Assembly (NCBI GenBank): GCA_900095095.1
Contig: FMBT01000336.1
Span: 141,001-205,000 of the forward strand
Source of the DNA: Fragilariopsis cylindrus CCMP1102
Taxonomy: Eukaryota > Bacillariophyta > Bacillariophyceae > Bacillariales > Bacillariaceae
Direction: 5' to 3'
DNA length: 64,000 bases
How positions within the stretch are numbered: the first letter of the stretch is position 1; each line of letters begins with the position of its first letter. The position numbers and the translations under genes were made by a program. A model generated the notes under the pieces. That model did not search any database and was not told where the DNA came from. It worked only from the letters and a program-made list of their open reading frames with translations. Shown here one piece after another: positions 53,041 through 64,000 of the stretch.

Positions 53041-55314
53041 TCAGGGCAGCAACGGGCTTGTCTCTCGTTCAGCAGAAGATAATCCATTTACAGCAAGGCC
53101 ATTAACGTGGTCGCCGTGGATGATAGTATTATGATCACTATCACTATTACTATTACCATCACTTGTAGTAGAACCACCGGAAGCAGCGGTAACCATCGCC
53201 AATACACCATCATTGGCTGTTGGGATGATAGATTGTCCAGTATTCCATTCGACGGAGAAATAATCATCCTTATTACTATCCAAGGAAGAATCTTTGTCTG
53301 GTATCATATCTAAACGCGGAAAATCAATTTTCCGTGCCATTGTTGCTAAAAATATTTTCATTTCTGCTTGTGCTAAATTCCGACCTAAACAATAACGTGG
53401 ACCAGATCCATATGGTACATACCAATCCGATGAGGGTTCCTTGTACTCTGAGTTGTTGTTGTCATTAGATAACCAACGTTCCGGATGGAAACCTTTAATT
53501 GCATCTAAGTGTTCAGCATTTGGTAATTTCGTGGATGGATCTTCTTCATGTGTTAATAACAATGACGGGTCGACTAAGAAACCACGAGGAATTGTAACTC
53601 CATCTACCTCAATATCTGTCAATGCTTTTCGTGGTATACCACCAATAAGAGTTCTCATCCGTAACGTTTCTTTCAAAACAGCATCAAGGAATGGTGCAGA
53701 TGATACGTCCAGGATTTGAGTTGTGAGTGTATCATCACCGTGGAGTTGTTGGAGTTGCTTTTGTTCTTCTACTAATTTCTTCCATACCGTTGGATGTAAC
53801 CCCAAAAACATCATCGCATTTGTTAATATACTCGCCGAGGTTTCCGATCCGGCAAAAATTAATATCAAAGCATTGTCAATGATTTCTTTTCGACTTAAAC
53901 GTTTATTTGTCATCTTCTTCTTCTTGGACGACGCGTTGTTGTCGTTGTCTTCGTCATCCATTGCAAATACCATACCACTTAATGTTGATTTATTATCCGG
54001 ACCGTTCTCTAACAGTTGATCGATACGTTCTTCTATTTTTGATATCACTTTATCTCGAGCGAAATAACCCGGGCTTGACTTCACAGCAACTCTAAATAGT
54101 ACTCTAAGTGATAATATCCCCTCAATCCATGTTGCAACATTTTTTTCAAATATTGATACCTCTTCCTCGGAAGAAAATTGTAGTCCTAATATTTGTCTCC
54201 ATGCAAGATCTAACGTATAATCGGTACATATTTGTGAAAACTTAATCTTCCTACCATTTTGTGCCAAAATCCTAGTCACCTGTTCTTCTGCAGCTGTTTG
54301 AAGAGTTGGTGCTGCAGCACTAACAGCAGCTGCTGTCAATGCCGACCCCACCAATCGACGTAAATACAAATGGCGTTGTTTATCCACTTCAAATAATAAA
54401 GATTTCAATGGCATTAATCCCTTATCCAGTAACTCTGCACCACTACTTGATAATGCACCATCGAATTCCATCCCTAATACCTTTTGAAATGTACCACCAC
54501 CAGATACCACTGCCATCGATTTTCCCATAAAGTAATATTTCCATATCTTAGGAACAACCCCTCCAAGTTTTTCACCTAATGCCTTGGATTGTTTTCGATA
54601 AAATCCTCCATTACCATAATCTTTACTGTTGCCTAACATAAAAGCCGACCCGACAAATGGGCAACCCAGCCCACCCGGTGGAATATCACCTGTTGTCGTG
54701 GACGACGTTGTTGATGGGTATGTCAGCCCGGACCAAAAAACACGTTGACGGATTTTTTGATTCATTAACAGTGTCGAAAATAGTAGTACTGTAGCACGAA
54801 CAATTTTAACTGCCACTGAGGATGTTTGTGGAAATAAAAATCGTCCAATAGTAGCGATAGCAGCATTGGCACCACTTTTCACTACTACTGCTGCCGTAGT
54901 CACAGCAGCTGTGATGGGGAGTGCCTCCAACGACGATGACGACGAAGATGACGTTGTAATTTCAACACCAGTGCTTCTTGAGCAGGGGAAAGAATAAGAA
55001 GTGGTACTGATAGAAGTAGTTTTTCTTCGTTGATGATGAGAAGAATGTTGCTGTTGTTGTTGTTGAAATGCCATGGTTATTGCTCCGCCCGATGAAACTA
55101 ACACTAATAACACGATCGCTAAAGCGGCAACGACAATGGGTTTGGTGACAATCATCTTGATAGAATGCATTCTAGCAGTTTTTGGCCAACGAGAAAGGAT
55201 TTCGTTTCGGTACAGTATTGTGGTGTATTGAAAGGAGATATATGAATGAATAAATGAATGAATGAATGAACCAATCAAAGGGGAAAAATTATTGACAAAG
55301 TGCTGCTCTCTCAT
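53041..55314 (-). CDS. Cytochrome P450, probably plastid-targeted
   Basis: A heme monooxygenase. Motifs in order: the I-helix FAGSETSAS, the K-helix ETLRM, FHPERW, and the heme loop YGSGPRYCLGRNLAQAEM with ligand Cys642 (Tyr replaces the usual first Phe). LIGGIPRKALTDIEVDG resembles CYP85/CYP26-clan and cyanobacterial CYP120 enzymes that act on isoprenoids, but the substrate is unknown. The frame is 757 residues, longer than the usual 500. The first 48 look like translated leader, so Met49 or Met54 is the likely start. It is followed by a hydrophobic segment (58-74) and ITMA-Phe83, like the diatom plastid cleavage site. A Gln/Ser/Thr-rich linker follows, and the last 50 residues are Ser/Asp/Asn rich. 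No intron. Confidence 0.93.
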   Translation of the reverse strand: MREQHFVNNFSPLIGSFIHSFIHSYISFQYTTILYRNEILSRWPKTARMHSIKMIVTKPIVVAALAIVLLVLVSSGGAITMAFQQQQQQHSSHHQRRKTTSISTTSYSFPCSRSTGVEITTSSSSSSSLEALPITAAVTTAAVVVKSGANAAIATIGRFLFPQTSSVAVKIVRATVLLFSTLLMNQKIRQRVFWSGLTYPSTTSSTTTGDIPPGGLGCPFVGSAFMLGNSKDYGNGGFYRKQSKALGEKLGGVVPKIWKYYFMGKSMAVVSGGGTFQKVLGMEFDGALSSSGAELLDKGLMPLKSLLFEVDKQRHLYLRRLVGSALTAAAVSAAAPTLQTAAEEQVTRILAQNGRKIKFSQICTDYTLDLAWRQILGLQFSSEEEVSIFEKNVATWIEGILSLRVLFRVAVKSSPGYFARDKVISKIEERIDQLLENGPDNKSTLSGMVFAMDDEDNDNNASSKKKKMTNKRLSRKEIIDNALILIFAGSETSASILTNAMMFLGLHPTVWKKLVEEQKQLQQLHGDDTLTTQILDVSSAPFLDAVLKETLRMRTLIGGIPRKALTDIEVDGVTIPRGFLVDPSLLLTHEEDPSTKLPNAEHLDAIKGFHPERWLSNDNNNSEYKEPSSDWYVPYGSGPRYCLGRNLAQAEMKIFLATMARKIDFPRLDMIPDKDSSLDSNKDDYFSVEWNTGQSIIPTANDGVLAMVTAASGGSTTSDGNSNSDSDHNTIIHGDHVNGLAVNGLSSAERETSPLLP

Positions 55315-55986
55315 TATTTGGAAATCGCCGCATGATCGGCGAAGAAGAGGATACCGCTACTACTGATAAAAAATTATTGACAAGATTGATTTCTTGTTGT
55401 TCTTTGTTGTGCATGTTCGTTCATTTTAGATGGGTTTTAAGTAAGTTACATAAAATCGGCGAAATCATTAAAAAGCAAAAAATATTTAAAATCAGTCGAT
55501 TGCCGCGATGATGTCGGCGAAATACCGGTACTGTACTGGTAATGCGAACAAACGCCTTTAAGGTATTTGGGGTCTTTTTTTTTTAAGTGGATGTTTCTCC
55601 CTCAAAATTGGACTTAGACCCCCCCCCTATTGAGACAGAGCGCTACAGTATACACCGGTAAGAATTTCATCATTGAGGAACAAAAACTTCAACTCACAAT
55701 AAAATAACCATCATTATGAATAGAAAGCCAAGAGGGTTCGGCTTCAGTAGAAACTTAAAATCAAATCAAATTGCGATTAACACTACTGTCGACTGTAGCT
55801 TACGTAGTTACAAGAAAAGAAAAGAAAGAGCTCAACAATCAACTTCTTCTTTTTTGGTCACGTTGCGTACAGTGCGTAAGGCTTTGAAAAAACAAAAACA
55901 AAAACAAGAGACTGTTACTACCGCCGAAAGAATCATACAGTACTACTATATTATCTTTAGTCAAAACAAACAAACAAACAAAAAGG
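55315..55986. other. Divergent intergenic region with upstream open frame
   Basis: A 92-codon plus-strand frame (55716-55994) overlaps the start of the next gene by eight bases in another frame. It is Lys/Gln-rich; if in the transcript it would act as an upstream ORF. The rest shows nothing clear. Confidence 0.4.
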
Positions 55987-58900
55987 ATGAGTGATAATAA
56001 TACGAACACCGATGATGCCGCTACCGCTGCTGCTGCCGATTCTACTGTTGCTGTTGGCAACAATAATAACGCTAATAGCAACGATACCCGCAGTCGTTCA
56101 TCATGGGGAAGTACGATTAGAAGTATATTATCAGGAGGTGGCTCTACGTCTACAGCGATTGCAAATAATGTATCAACTACCACAAGTGGAAATGCAAGTG
56201 CAACCACCACCACCACCACCACCACCAGCAATAACACTAATGCTGATAATGAAAATACTCATATGACTACTACCGATATCAGTAATAATAATAATAATAC
56301 TGCTTCTAACAACAATAACATCAATAGCAATAACAATAACAACAACAACAATAGCAATAACTCTGATAATATGGATCTTCTGACGGATATTATAAATCGT
56401 CTTGAAAATATTTCCGGTACAGTCTTTGAGGAAGCGGAACGTGTCATCGATGAACACACCAGTACCACAAATGTAACTGCAAATACAAATACAGCAACTA
56501 CTGGGACGTCGTCTGGAACTGCAACTGCAACTGCATCGTCCGGAATTACTTCAAATACTATTACAAATACAAATATCATAAGGTCATCGTCATCGTCGGA
56601 TCCACCACCACCTAGTCAAAGAAGTAGTTCTTCTTATAGTCCAACAGAAGCGGAATCAAGACGACGAGCCTATAATGTTGCTAGTAGTCTTCAAGAAGGA
56701 GAATTAATGACAATACCAACCGCATCCACATATTCTTCCTCTTCATCTATTGATGATGAGAACGAACACGAATATGAAGATAATGAAGACGACAACAACG
56801 AATATGCATACGAACACGATTTTCCTGTCGATGAGGATATGATTGCTGGTATGATTGCTGCTGCTGCCGCTGAAGACGACAGAGACAATGAGGATAGGAT
56901 TGCTGGTATGATTGCTGCTGCTGCTGCTGCTGATGATGATGCTGCTGCTGTTGTTTACGACGGCTATGTTGAAGGAGAAGGAGAAGACGACGATGATGAC
57001 GACGAAGTTGAAATCGGCAGCAGCAACAACAACAACAACAACAATAGTCACGAACTTTCTGAAGTAGAAGAAGAGTCGGATGATGATAACGACGCGGTTG
57101 ATAGAGCTAGTAGGCTTGCTGCTGGTATTAATTTTGCTGCTACTGCTTACGACGGAGGCTATGTTGTTGAAGGAGAAGACGACGACGATGAAATCGAAGT
57201 CGGCAGCAACAACAACAACAATAGTCACAACGATCTTTCTGAAATAGAAGAGTCGGATACTGATAACGACACCGCGTTTGACAGAGCTAGTAGGCTTCCT
57301 AGTATTATTGCTCTTGCTAATGCTGCTATTCTCGACGGCTATGTTGAAGAAGGAGAAGGCGAAGGCGAAGTCGGCAACAATAGTCACGAGCTTTCTGAAG
57401 TAGAAGGTTTACGTGCTGGTTGGGGAAACAGAAATCATAATACTACTGATAATGATGGCGGCGACGACAACGACAATGAGTCGGATGATGAGGATAATGA
57501 GGAAGATGAAGATGATTACAACAACGACGACGACGATTTCGATGATATTGATGAAGATGATGAAGATTACTTCGATGATAGAGATGCGATTCGTCTTGCA
57601 AATCTGAATCAGTTTCGTCGTGATAATGATTCATTTGAAGATACTGATTTATTTCGTAATATGGTATTACAAACAATGATGGAGGCTGCATTAGGTGAAG
57701 TTTTTGAGGGAGGATTTATATCCTCCGAACCACCAATATCACAAGAAGATAAAATGAGTATTCAATGCCCTTTATGTTCCGAAAAATATTACGATTATCA
57801 AGATTCGAAACATCCAAATCGTGGTAGTTCACGATGTTCTAACAACATGATCTGCAGTCACGGAGCGATGTCCTTATACACGACATTAGATACTTGTCCA
57901 ATTTGTTTTGATGAAAAAATTGATGCACCCAATGTTGTGGCATTAGCATGTGGACATGTTATTTGCAAAGTGGACTTTCAAAAATTAGGTGGATTTGTGG
58001 GTGATGAAGCATATAGTGATACTCGTCCGGATGAGAAATCACCACCAATGCCAGTACCAAAATCGGAATCTTCTTCTGATCAGACAGAGACAGATACAAA
58101 TACAAACAACGCCAATAATAGCAATAACAGCATCAACAACAGCATCAACAACAGCATCAACAACAACAACGATACGACAGGAGCAGATCCACCGGGACGT
58201 GGTAGTCGTCGAAATAGAAGACAACGCGATGTACCATCCTTCCCGGGGTTTGTCTCTGGATCTGTTTTCGCCGAGATGGCAGGTGCAGGTACAGGTAGCA
58301 ACAACAATAGTAACAACAACAACAACAACAATGGTAGAGGAGGTAGTAACCATAGAAATTTTCGTACGCGTACACCCGACGGACGTGAAATCGAGGTTGG
58401 TGTTGGTGTTATTGATGGACGTACTATGGGTTTAGGAAGTGATCAAAATATTGGCGAAATACGAGTGGGTCCTATGAGTAATATGGAAGGTATGGATACA
58501 TCTGAACGTGATGCATTTATCAACGCTGTTATGAGTCGAATTACTGAACGATCCCAAGCTGGGGGCGATGGACTCAACAATCTTTTCACCAACAACGGTC
58601 GAGGTGGTGGTCCTGGTGATGACGAGGATGACGAGGATGACGAGGATGATGATGATGATGTGCCTCCACTGATCCCGCGTGCATCTTTTCGTCGTAGTAA
58701 TACCAGAAGCAACTCTTCGGATTCTTCGGATGAGGACATGCCACCACTTATTGATAGACATAGACGCAACAACGATGACTCTTCGGATTCTTCGGATGAA
58801 GAAATGCCAGCACTGGTTCAGCGTGTTCGAGAAATGGACAGTAGTAGTGACGACGACGATTCTACTGATAATAGTATGCCAGGACTAGAGAGGCATATAA

Positions 58901-59268
58901 ATCGACCGGATAGTAGTAGTGACGATGATAGCGACTATAATAATGATGATAATAACAATAATAATAATGAGGAGGATGATGATAGCAACGAACCACCCTA
59001 TTTGCTTGAAAGATTAGATATTGATGATAGCGGTAGTGGTGAAGACGACCCAAACGAGGTTGACGATGACGAGGATAGAGAACCTCCTACTTGGGGAAGG
59101 GGGTTTGATAGCAGTAGCGACGAGGATGATATAGACTAGAATGATGATATGGATACCGAGCTACCACCTCCATTGATCCATCGTATTGATGCTGATGGTG
59201 ATGGTGATGATGATGACGACAATAATAATAATTGTACAGAAGAAGAAGGACCGCCGCCACTGCTATAA
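55987..59268 (+). CDS. Acidic RING-like protein with repeats; in-frame TAG at 59137
   Basis: The frame runs 1050 residues to TAG (59137-59139), then stays open in the same frame for 42 more codons to TAA (59266-59268). Residues 1-200 are Asn/Thr/Ser rich. About 280-475 holds three degenerate copies of an acidic unit (YDGYVEGEGEDDD, NNSHELSEVEE, DRASRL). About 590-670 holds Cys pairs and a partial RING (CPICFDEK ... ALACGHVICKVDF); the last Cys pair of a full RING is not seen and Cys6 is Asp. The C-terminus repeats a module with MPPL or similar followed by Arg (DVPPLIPR, DMPPLIDR, EMPALVQR), and the post-TAG part carries another (LPPPLIHR). E3 ligase activity is only a possibility. Confidence 0.65.
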
Positions 59269-60822
59269 TCATGGACTTACTCCTCTGGACCTCAGCGGCT
59301 CAGTGGCTCAGTGCGATAAGAAGAACTTTGCATCTATAGATGAATATCAACCTTTATCAATTACAACAACGAGAAACAAACAAACAAAACAAAAGTATAA
59401 AGAATGACAGCTGCGTCTATAACTAATAATTAATGCGTTGATGGGGACGCACGGCCGATTTTAATGGGAAATATCGAATTGAAAAAAAGGAAAACTACAA
59501 CAACGAGCAGGAACGCAATTTATTTATGACAGCGGCGGCGCGATATACTGTACTATCTATATGTGCATATACGATAGTTTAGGTAGCACAAATAACAAAT
59601 GATTATAGATCCTTTGTTTAATCAACTATATTGATTAAGACCTACTACGGGATCTAAACTAGCTTGCCCTCGACCGATATATCAAGCGAGATGCAATAGG
59701 TCTAATATTATGCAGGTACAGTCTAAAATCTGCTCATTACGGCTTACTATTACTATTACACTGCCTATATTATATTCCAAGAACGGACCGTAGTCTTTAT
59801 TTATTTATTTCTCTCTCTCTTTGCTTGTTCATGTTCGGTCGTAAGTAATCTATTATAGATTAATAAAAGGTCTAATTCTTGCAACCGCTTCCGTCGTTCA
59901 GTCTCGATTGAATTCTTCACAATATCTTCTACAAGCAGTTTTCAGATTCTTCGTCTTTCATTTTTGTGCTCTAAGAATCGATGTCTATCTTATTCTCTTC
60001 TTACTTGATGGCGCTGTTGTTGCTGCTGCTGCTGCTGCTATTGCTATTGCTATTGCGGCGAGGATAGTACTGCACGTGCAGTAGTCGTACCAAAAGCGAT
60101 GACGATATGGTGGAAAGATAGCGCGAACAATAAACTTCTCCCTCAATTTGTTTTCGACAGATGAGGAAGAAGAGGAGAATAATAATTAGCACTAAATGAC
60201 ATGTCAGCCAAGGAGGTCTATAACATTATTTGCTTCTTTATCTTCTTCGTATTCTTTTCATTCTGTGTGAGATAAGTATTGCTTTCGATCGTGTCATTTA
60301 CTAGTAAATTGACGTCGTCGTCGCAAGATTACACTAAGAGATTTATTTAAGTACAGTACAAGGTAGAGTCTACTTCTTCATCTTCTTCGAATTCTGTTCT
60401 TATTCTGTTCATCTTCTTCGAATTCTTTTCTGATTCTGTTTGAGTACCGGTTACTGTATAATGTGAAAAATGGTCAAAAGCGCATTCATGCTTGAGCAGT
60501 GTTATTCCCGATTAACAATAACGATTTTCTTGTCGCGCCTTCGCCACGCTACCGGTTACATAATAGTGTGAAACATTCCTAATTAACAATAACTCGTCAC
60601 TCGTGGCTACAGAACAGAATTCTATCGATAATTGACACCCTCACTGGTTTACACTTAAAAGGAAATTCAAACCCAATATGATGATTATCATAAAAATTGA
60701 AACTAAACATTATATCACACAACAATAAAAAGTCACACAAAATATCTACAACAAAACCTTAAATTAAATACCAACTTCTTCTTTTACACAACAAAGTAAC
60801 ACAAGAAATTCATCTTGTTAAC
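59269..60822. other. Intergenic region upstream of peptide transporter
   Basis: About 1.5 kb without a supported gene; GCT/GTT triplet repeats near 60013-60055 and short repeats of CATCTTCTTCGAATTCT around 60375-60430. Confidence 0.5.
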
Positions 60823-62757
60823 ATGTCCATCGAAATCAACAACAACGGGAAAGATCTTCCAAACGATGTCAGCACCAATGATCAGCTTGCTCTTCTTCCC
60901 GAGAAATATTTATCGACCGATCCTAAGAGACCCCTTCTTTTGACATCTTCAAAGGGTGAGAAGTTTACATATGCTCTTCGTCCTCTTATGTTCAGTGTAT
61001 TGGCTATTCTTACTATCGAGGCGATGGAACGCATGAGTTTTTATTCCATCAATAATACCGAAGCCAATTATTTGATAGGAGAGTATTCACCGAACTGGAA
61101 TCCGAACATGTCGACGAATAGTGCATCACAATTCATGTCAGGTGCAAATGCATTAACCTTTACAATCCCTATACTTGGCGGTATTCTTGCCGATGGTTTT
61201 TTTGGTGATTACTGGAGTATTGTGCTAGGAGTTTCTCTGTTCTACATCCCTGGATGTATTCTCACTTGGTTGACAACATTTCCTGATCTTGTAAGTTGTC
61301 AATTCAGTTGACAGAATTACTATGTATGATATCGTGAAATGATTTTTACTGATAACAACTTTTTTTATTCACCTAGTTTGGAACAACTTTTAACACGAAT
61401 GTTCTCAGGGCAGGTTCTCTAATCCTAATTCCAGTTGGAGCAGGTTTGATTAAATGCTGTGTCAACGGTAAGTAATAACAAATACCTTCTATGTACAGCT
61501 TGACTCTCCTATTTTCTCAAGTTTGTTTACTCACATATGTATGATACTTGTTGTTTAGTTTTTGGAGGCAAGCAATATCATCCAATCCTTCAAGCAGACC
61601 AGATTGAACAGTACTACTTGCTGTTTTACGTTGCTATTAATGTAGGCGCGGCACTTGGAACAATAGTTGCCCCAATATTAGCTCAAGCTCAACATAGCAT
61701 GGAAGGAGCCTATGCAGTTCCTGTTTTCGGTTTCATTATTGGATTTGCAGTCTTCCTAGCGTTCTCTAAACGCTATGTTAAAAGACCTCCTGAGAGTCAA
61801 GCTCTCTTTGGTACACTCAAATTGATTGGAAATAGTACTATCCGTTGTAAATCTTTGAACGCATCGAAGAAATCTAATGGTGGTTCTATTCCTGATTCTG
61901 CTGTTGATGGTGTGAAACGACTTCTCGTTATTGCACCTGTATCAATGCTTACGCTGCCTTTCAACATTGCCTACAATCAAATGGGTTCAATTTTCCTTTT
62001 CCAAGGTAATGCAATGAGAACTGTCGCATTCATCGATTCTTCTTTCATGAGTAATTTCGATTCCTTTGCTGTTCTTATCGCTGGTGCAATCGTTGGTACC
62101 TTTTTGTACCCAGCACTAGAGAAGAGAGGTATGCGGCTTAGCCTTGCCACCAAGATCTCTATTGGAACATTTTTTGGAGCTCTATCTATGCTCATGGCAA
62201 TTATTATCCAGATTAAGATTCATCATGCATACCTCAAGGACGGTTCAGAAATTTCTATTCTCTGGCAAATTCTTAGCTACAGTTTCATTGGTATCGGTGA
62301 GGTCTTTGCTATTACTACTTGTTATGAAGCCGCTTTCACCATTGCGCCCAAAGAGCAGAAGGCGCTTGCGTCTGCAATCCAATTGTTCTTTGCACAGGGG
62401 TTGTCAAATTACATCTGCTTGGGACTTGCAGCAATCTTTAAACCTTGGTTTCAAGATAAAAACAATGAGAACAAACTTGAAGCCTGGGCTACTAGTGGAA
62501 TGACCAAGTATTTTTGGGTCCTTTTCGGTATTATGATATTTGGTACCATCCTCACACTCATTCCTGCCATCAGAAATTGGCTGGAAAGTCTTCGTGAAGA
62601 TGCCATTGAAGCTACGGCTTTGAGTGAATCGTCTACTGGCGAAGACGAAGACGACATGAATCTAGAAACAAACCAATACGTCGAAGAGCTAGATGAAGTA
62701 GATGTAGTCGAAATTGAAGAGCTAGATGGAAAATTCGTCGAGATTGAAGTAAATTAA
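60823..62757 (+). CDS. Proton-dependent oligopeptide transporter (POT/PTR, SLC15-like), three exons
   Basis: A proton-coupled di/tripeptide (or nitrate-type) transporter of the POT family. Exons read 60823-61290, 61377-61467 and 61559-62757, joined by GT-AG introns of 86 and 91 bp that keep the frame, giving 585 residues. Seen are EAMERMSFYSI in helix 1 (the ExxERFxYY motif, varied), GGILADGFFGDYWSI, QADQIEQYYLLFYVAINVGA (the PTR2 FYxxINxG signature), and a late FAITTCYEAAFTIAPKEQKALASAI block. The N-terminal 45 and C-terminal 60 residues are hydrophilic; the tail is strongly acidic. Substrate specificity cannot be decided. Confidence 0.92.
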
Positions 62758-64000
62758 AAAGCTCTATCACTACAGAAACAAGGAAGATATTGTTGCTATA
62801 GACCAGCCGCTAAATCAGTATTATGTCTGTTGTCTAATACAGTCCTGCAGTGCGATATGTTAAGTCAAACAGAAAAAGAAAGAATAAATCAAAACAATAT
62901 GTGTCACTAAATAAAAGTGTAATGGATTATAGAAAATAAAGTAAAAGCAGAGATATGTATTTAGTATGTGCTGTCTATCTGTCATAATATTATGAGATGC
63001 TGTAGATATACAATCACTTGTACTTGTACTAGTCAAAAGTTTGTAGTCGAACAAAGTACGAAATAGTTTACGACAAAATTCAATCAGATTGCCATCACAA
63101 ATAATTAAAACATCTAGTAGTACTAACTGTTCCTTGCAAAAGAATATACAATAAATAACTTTTCACACATTGTCACAGAAACTTTTCGCGAGATCATTCG
63201 TACCATTAATTTGGATACGGCTTACTTTCATTATTGATCTATTTTATTATTATGATTCGCAAAATTTTCTTTTATTTTCAGAGTTATTTGTTGCTGACAA
63301 GTTTGCTGGATTTCTTTCTACGTAATTCCAGGTCGATTCGTATGATAAACGAAGTCATTCATTGTAAGTAAGTTTAGACGTTACTGTAGGACTACAGGAT
63401 TAACAGGATCATTGTATACAGCTACTATCCATTCATTATACCCGTAAGCATACTGAATAATAAAATAGGATATTGTGAATACAACAATACTTCTGGCTAC
63501 TCGTAATGGTACTAGTACATTGGTGTGTGCCACGAATCACCCATCTCGCACCTTTCTCTCGCAGAATTGTATTGAACAGCATTACTTGATACCACAGAAA
63601 GTAATGAACACTATTTGTCAAATTGTGGTCATTCCATTAATGGAAATAAGGGAAACATGACCTTTGAAACCTGGATAAAAGAAGTCAAAATGGTATCAGG
63701 ATAACCTCAGACCTTTGAAGCACCATGCGCACATATACTGAGCTGAATAATTCGCAGAACTTCTAACAGAGGAATCACGACGCAAGAACACGCCACTGTG
63801 ACCAGTGCAGCCCTACCTGTGGTCTGCTCAAAGTTGAAACAGACCCGGTGATTAAGTATCCAGCATCAGGATTACGGTAGCATCTGTCTCAATTAAAGTG
63901 TTGTTTCGATTAGGAATTTTTCATGAAATAGGCAAACTGGGATAGTTCATGGTAGGGTGAGAACACATCATGAAGTAAGTGATACACCTGGTTCAAAAAA
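62758..64000. other. Downstream intergenic region to window end
   Basis: AT-rich; overlapping short frames near 63436-63660 on both strands lack protein-like features. No gene supported. Confidence 0.45.

Noticed and set aside
57989-58435. Thr/Ile-rich 148-codon frame in the RING-like gene
   Set aside because: It is a shifted reading of the main frame, which carries the Cys motifs and repeat modules.

Overview
The window is nuclear DNA of a photosynthetic stramenopile, most likely a diatom. Four observations support this. (1) Three nucleus-encoded proteins (a DNA gyrase A, an Mpv17-like protein and a P450) start with a secretory signal followed by an Ala-Phe junction resembling the diatom 'ASAFAP' plastid-targeting motif. 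(2) Two copies of a CRAL-TRIO-like plus HPGN-domain family typical of diatoms are present. (3) There is an HSF-type regulator, a class expanded in diatoms, and a CoDi-like Copia retrotransposon plus a decayed diatom-type retroelement. (4) Genes are monocistronic, on both strands, AT-rich, with few short GT-AG introns. No species assignment is attempted.

Layout. 1-7.3 kb: a Copia element with intact gag and pol and a 3' LTR (the 5' LTR lies before base 1). 7.8-16 kb: a MYND zinc-finger protein (+), a coiled-coil protein (-), a poly-Asn/Ser protein (-) and an Mpv17/PMP22 protein (+). 16.7-31 kb: a four-pass membrane protein (+), a probable solo LTR with a 5-bp target duplication, a CRAL-TRIO/HPGN protein (+), a macro-domain protein (-), a large acidic AAA+-like membrane protein (+), a small unknown protein (-) and an HSF transcription factor (-). 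31-38.6 kb: gene-poor DNA with a retroelement relic, a secreted barrel-like protein (-) and a tRNA-like fragment. 38.7-42.3 kb: three-exon plastid gyrase A (-). 45.7-47.8 kb: four-exon sugar transporter (+). 48.6-50.6 kb: second CRAL-TRIO/HPGN gene (-), carrying a one-base frameshift. 51.7-52.4 kb: a small cysteine-containing gene broken by three shifts. 53-55.3 kb: P450 (-). 56-59.3 kb: acidic RING-like protein (+) with an in-frame TAG before its last repeat module. 60.8-62.8 kb: three-exon POT peptide transporter (+).

The genes do not form an obvious pathway; this is ordinary eukaryotic gene order. A striking common feature is the spread of trinucleotide and hexanucleotide repeats inside coding frames (poly-N, S, D, E, Q), seen even in the retrotransposon gag. 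The most unusual item is the retrotransposon: gag and pol lie in the same frame separated by one UGA, pol begins with an extra hydrophobic, internally duplicated domain, and the gag zinc knuckle has Cys in place of His. Four apparent frameshifts between 49.9 and 52.2 kb all lie at short homopolymers, so residual assembly indels are a serious alternative to pseudogenes.
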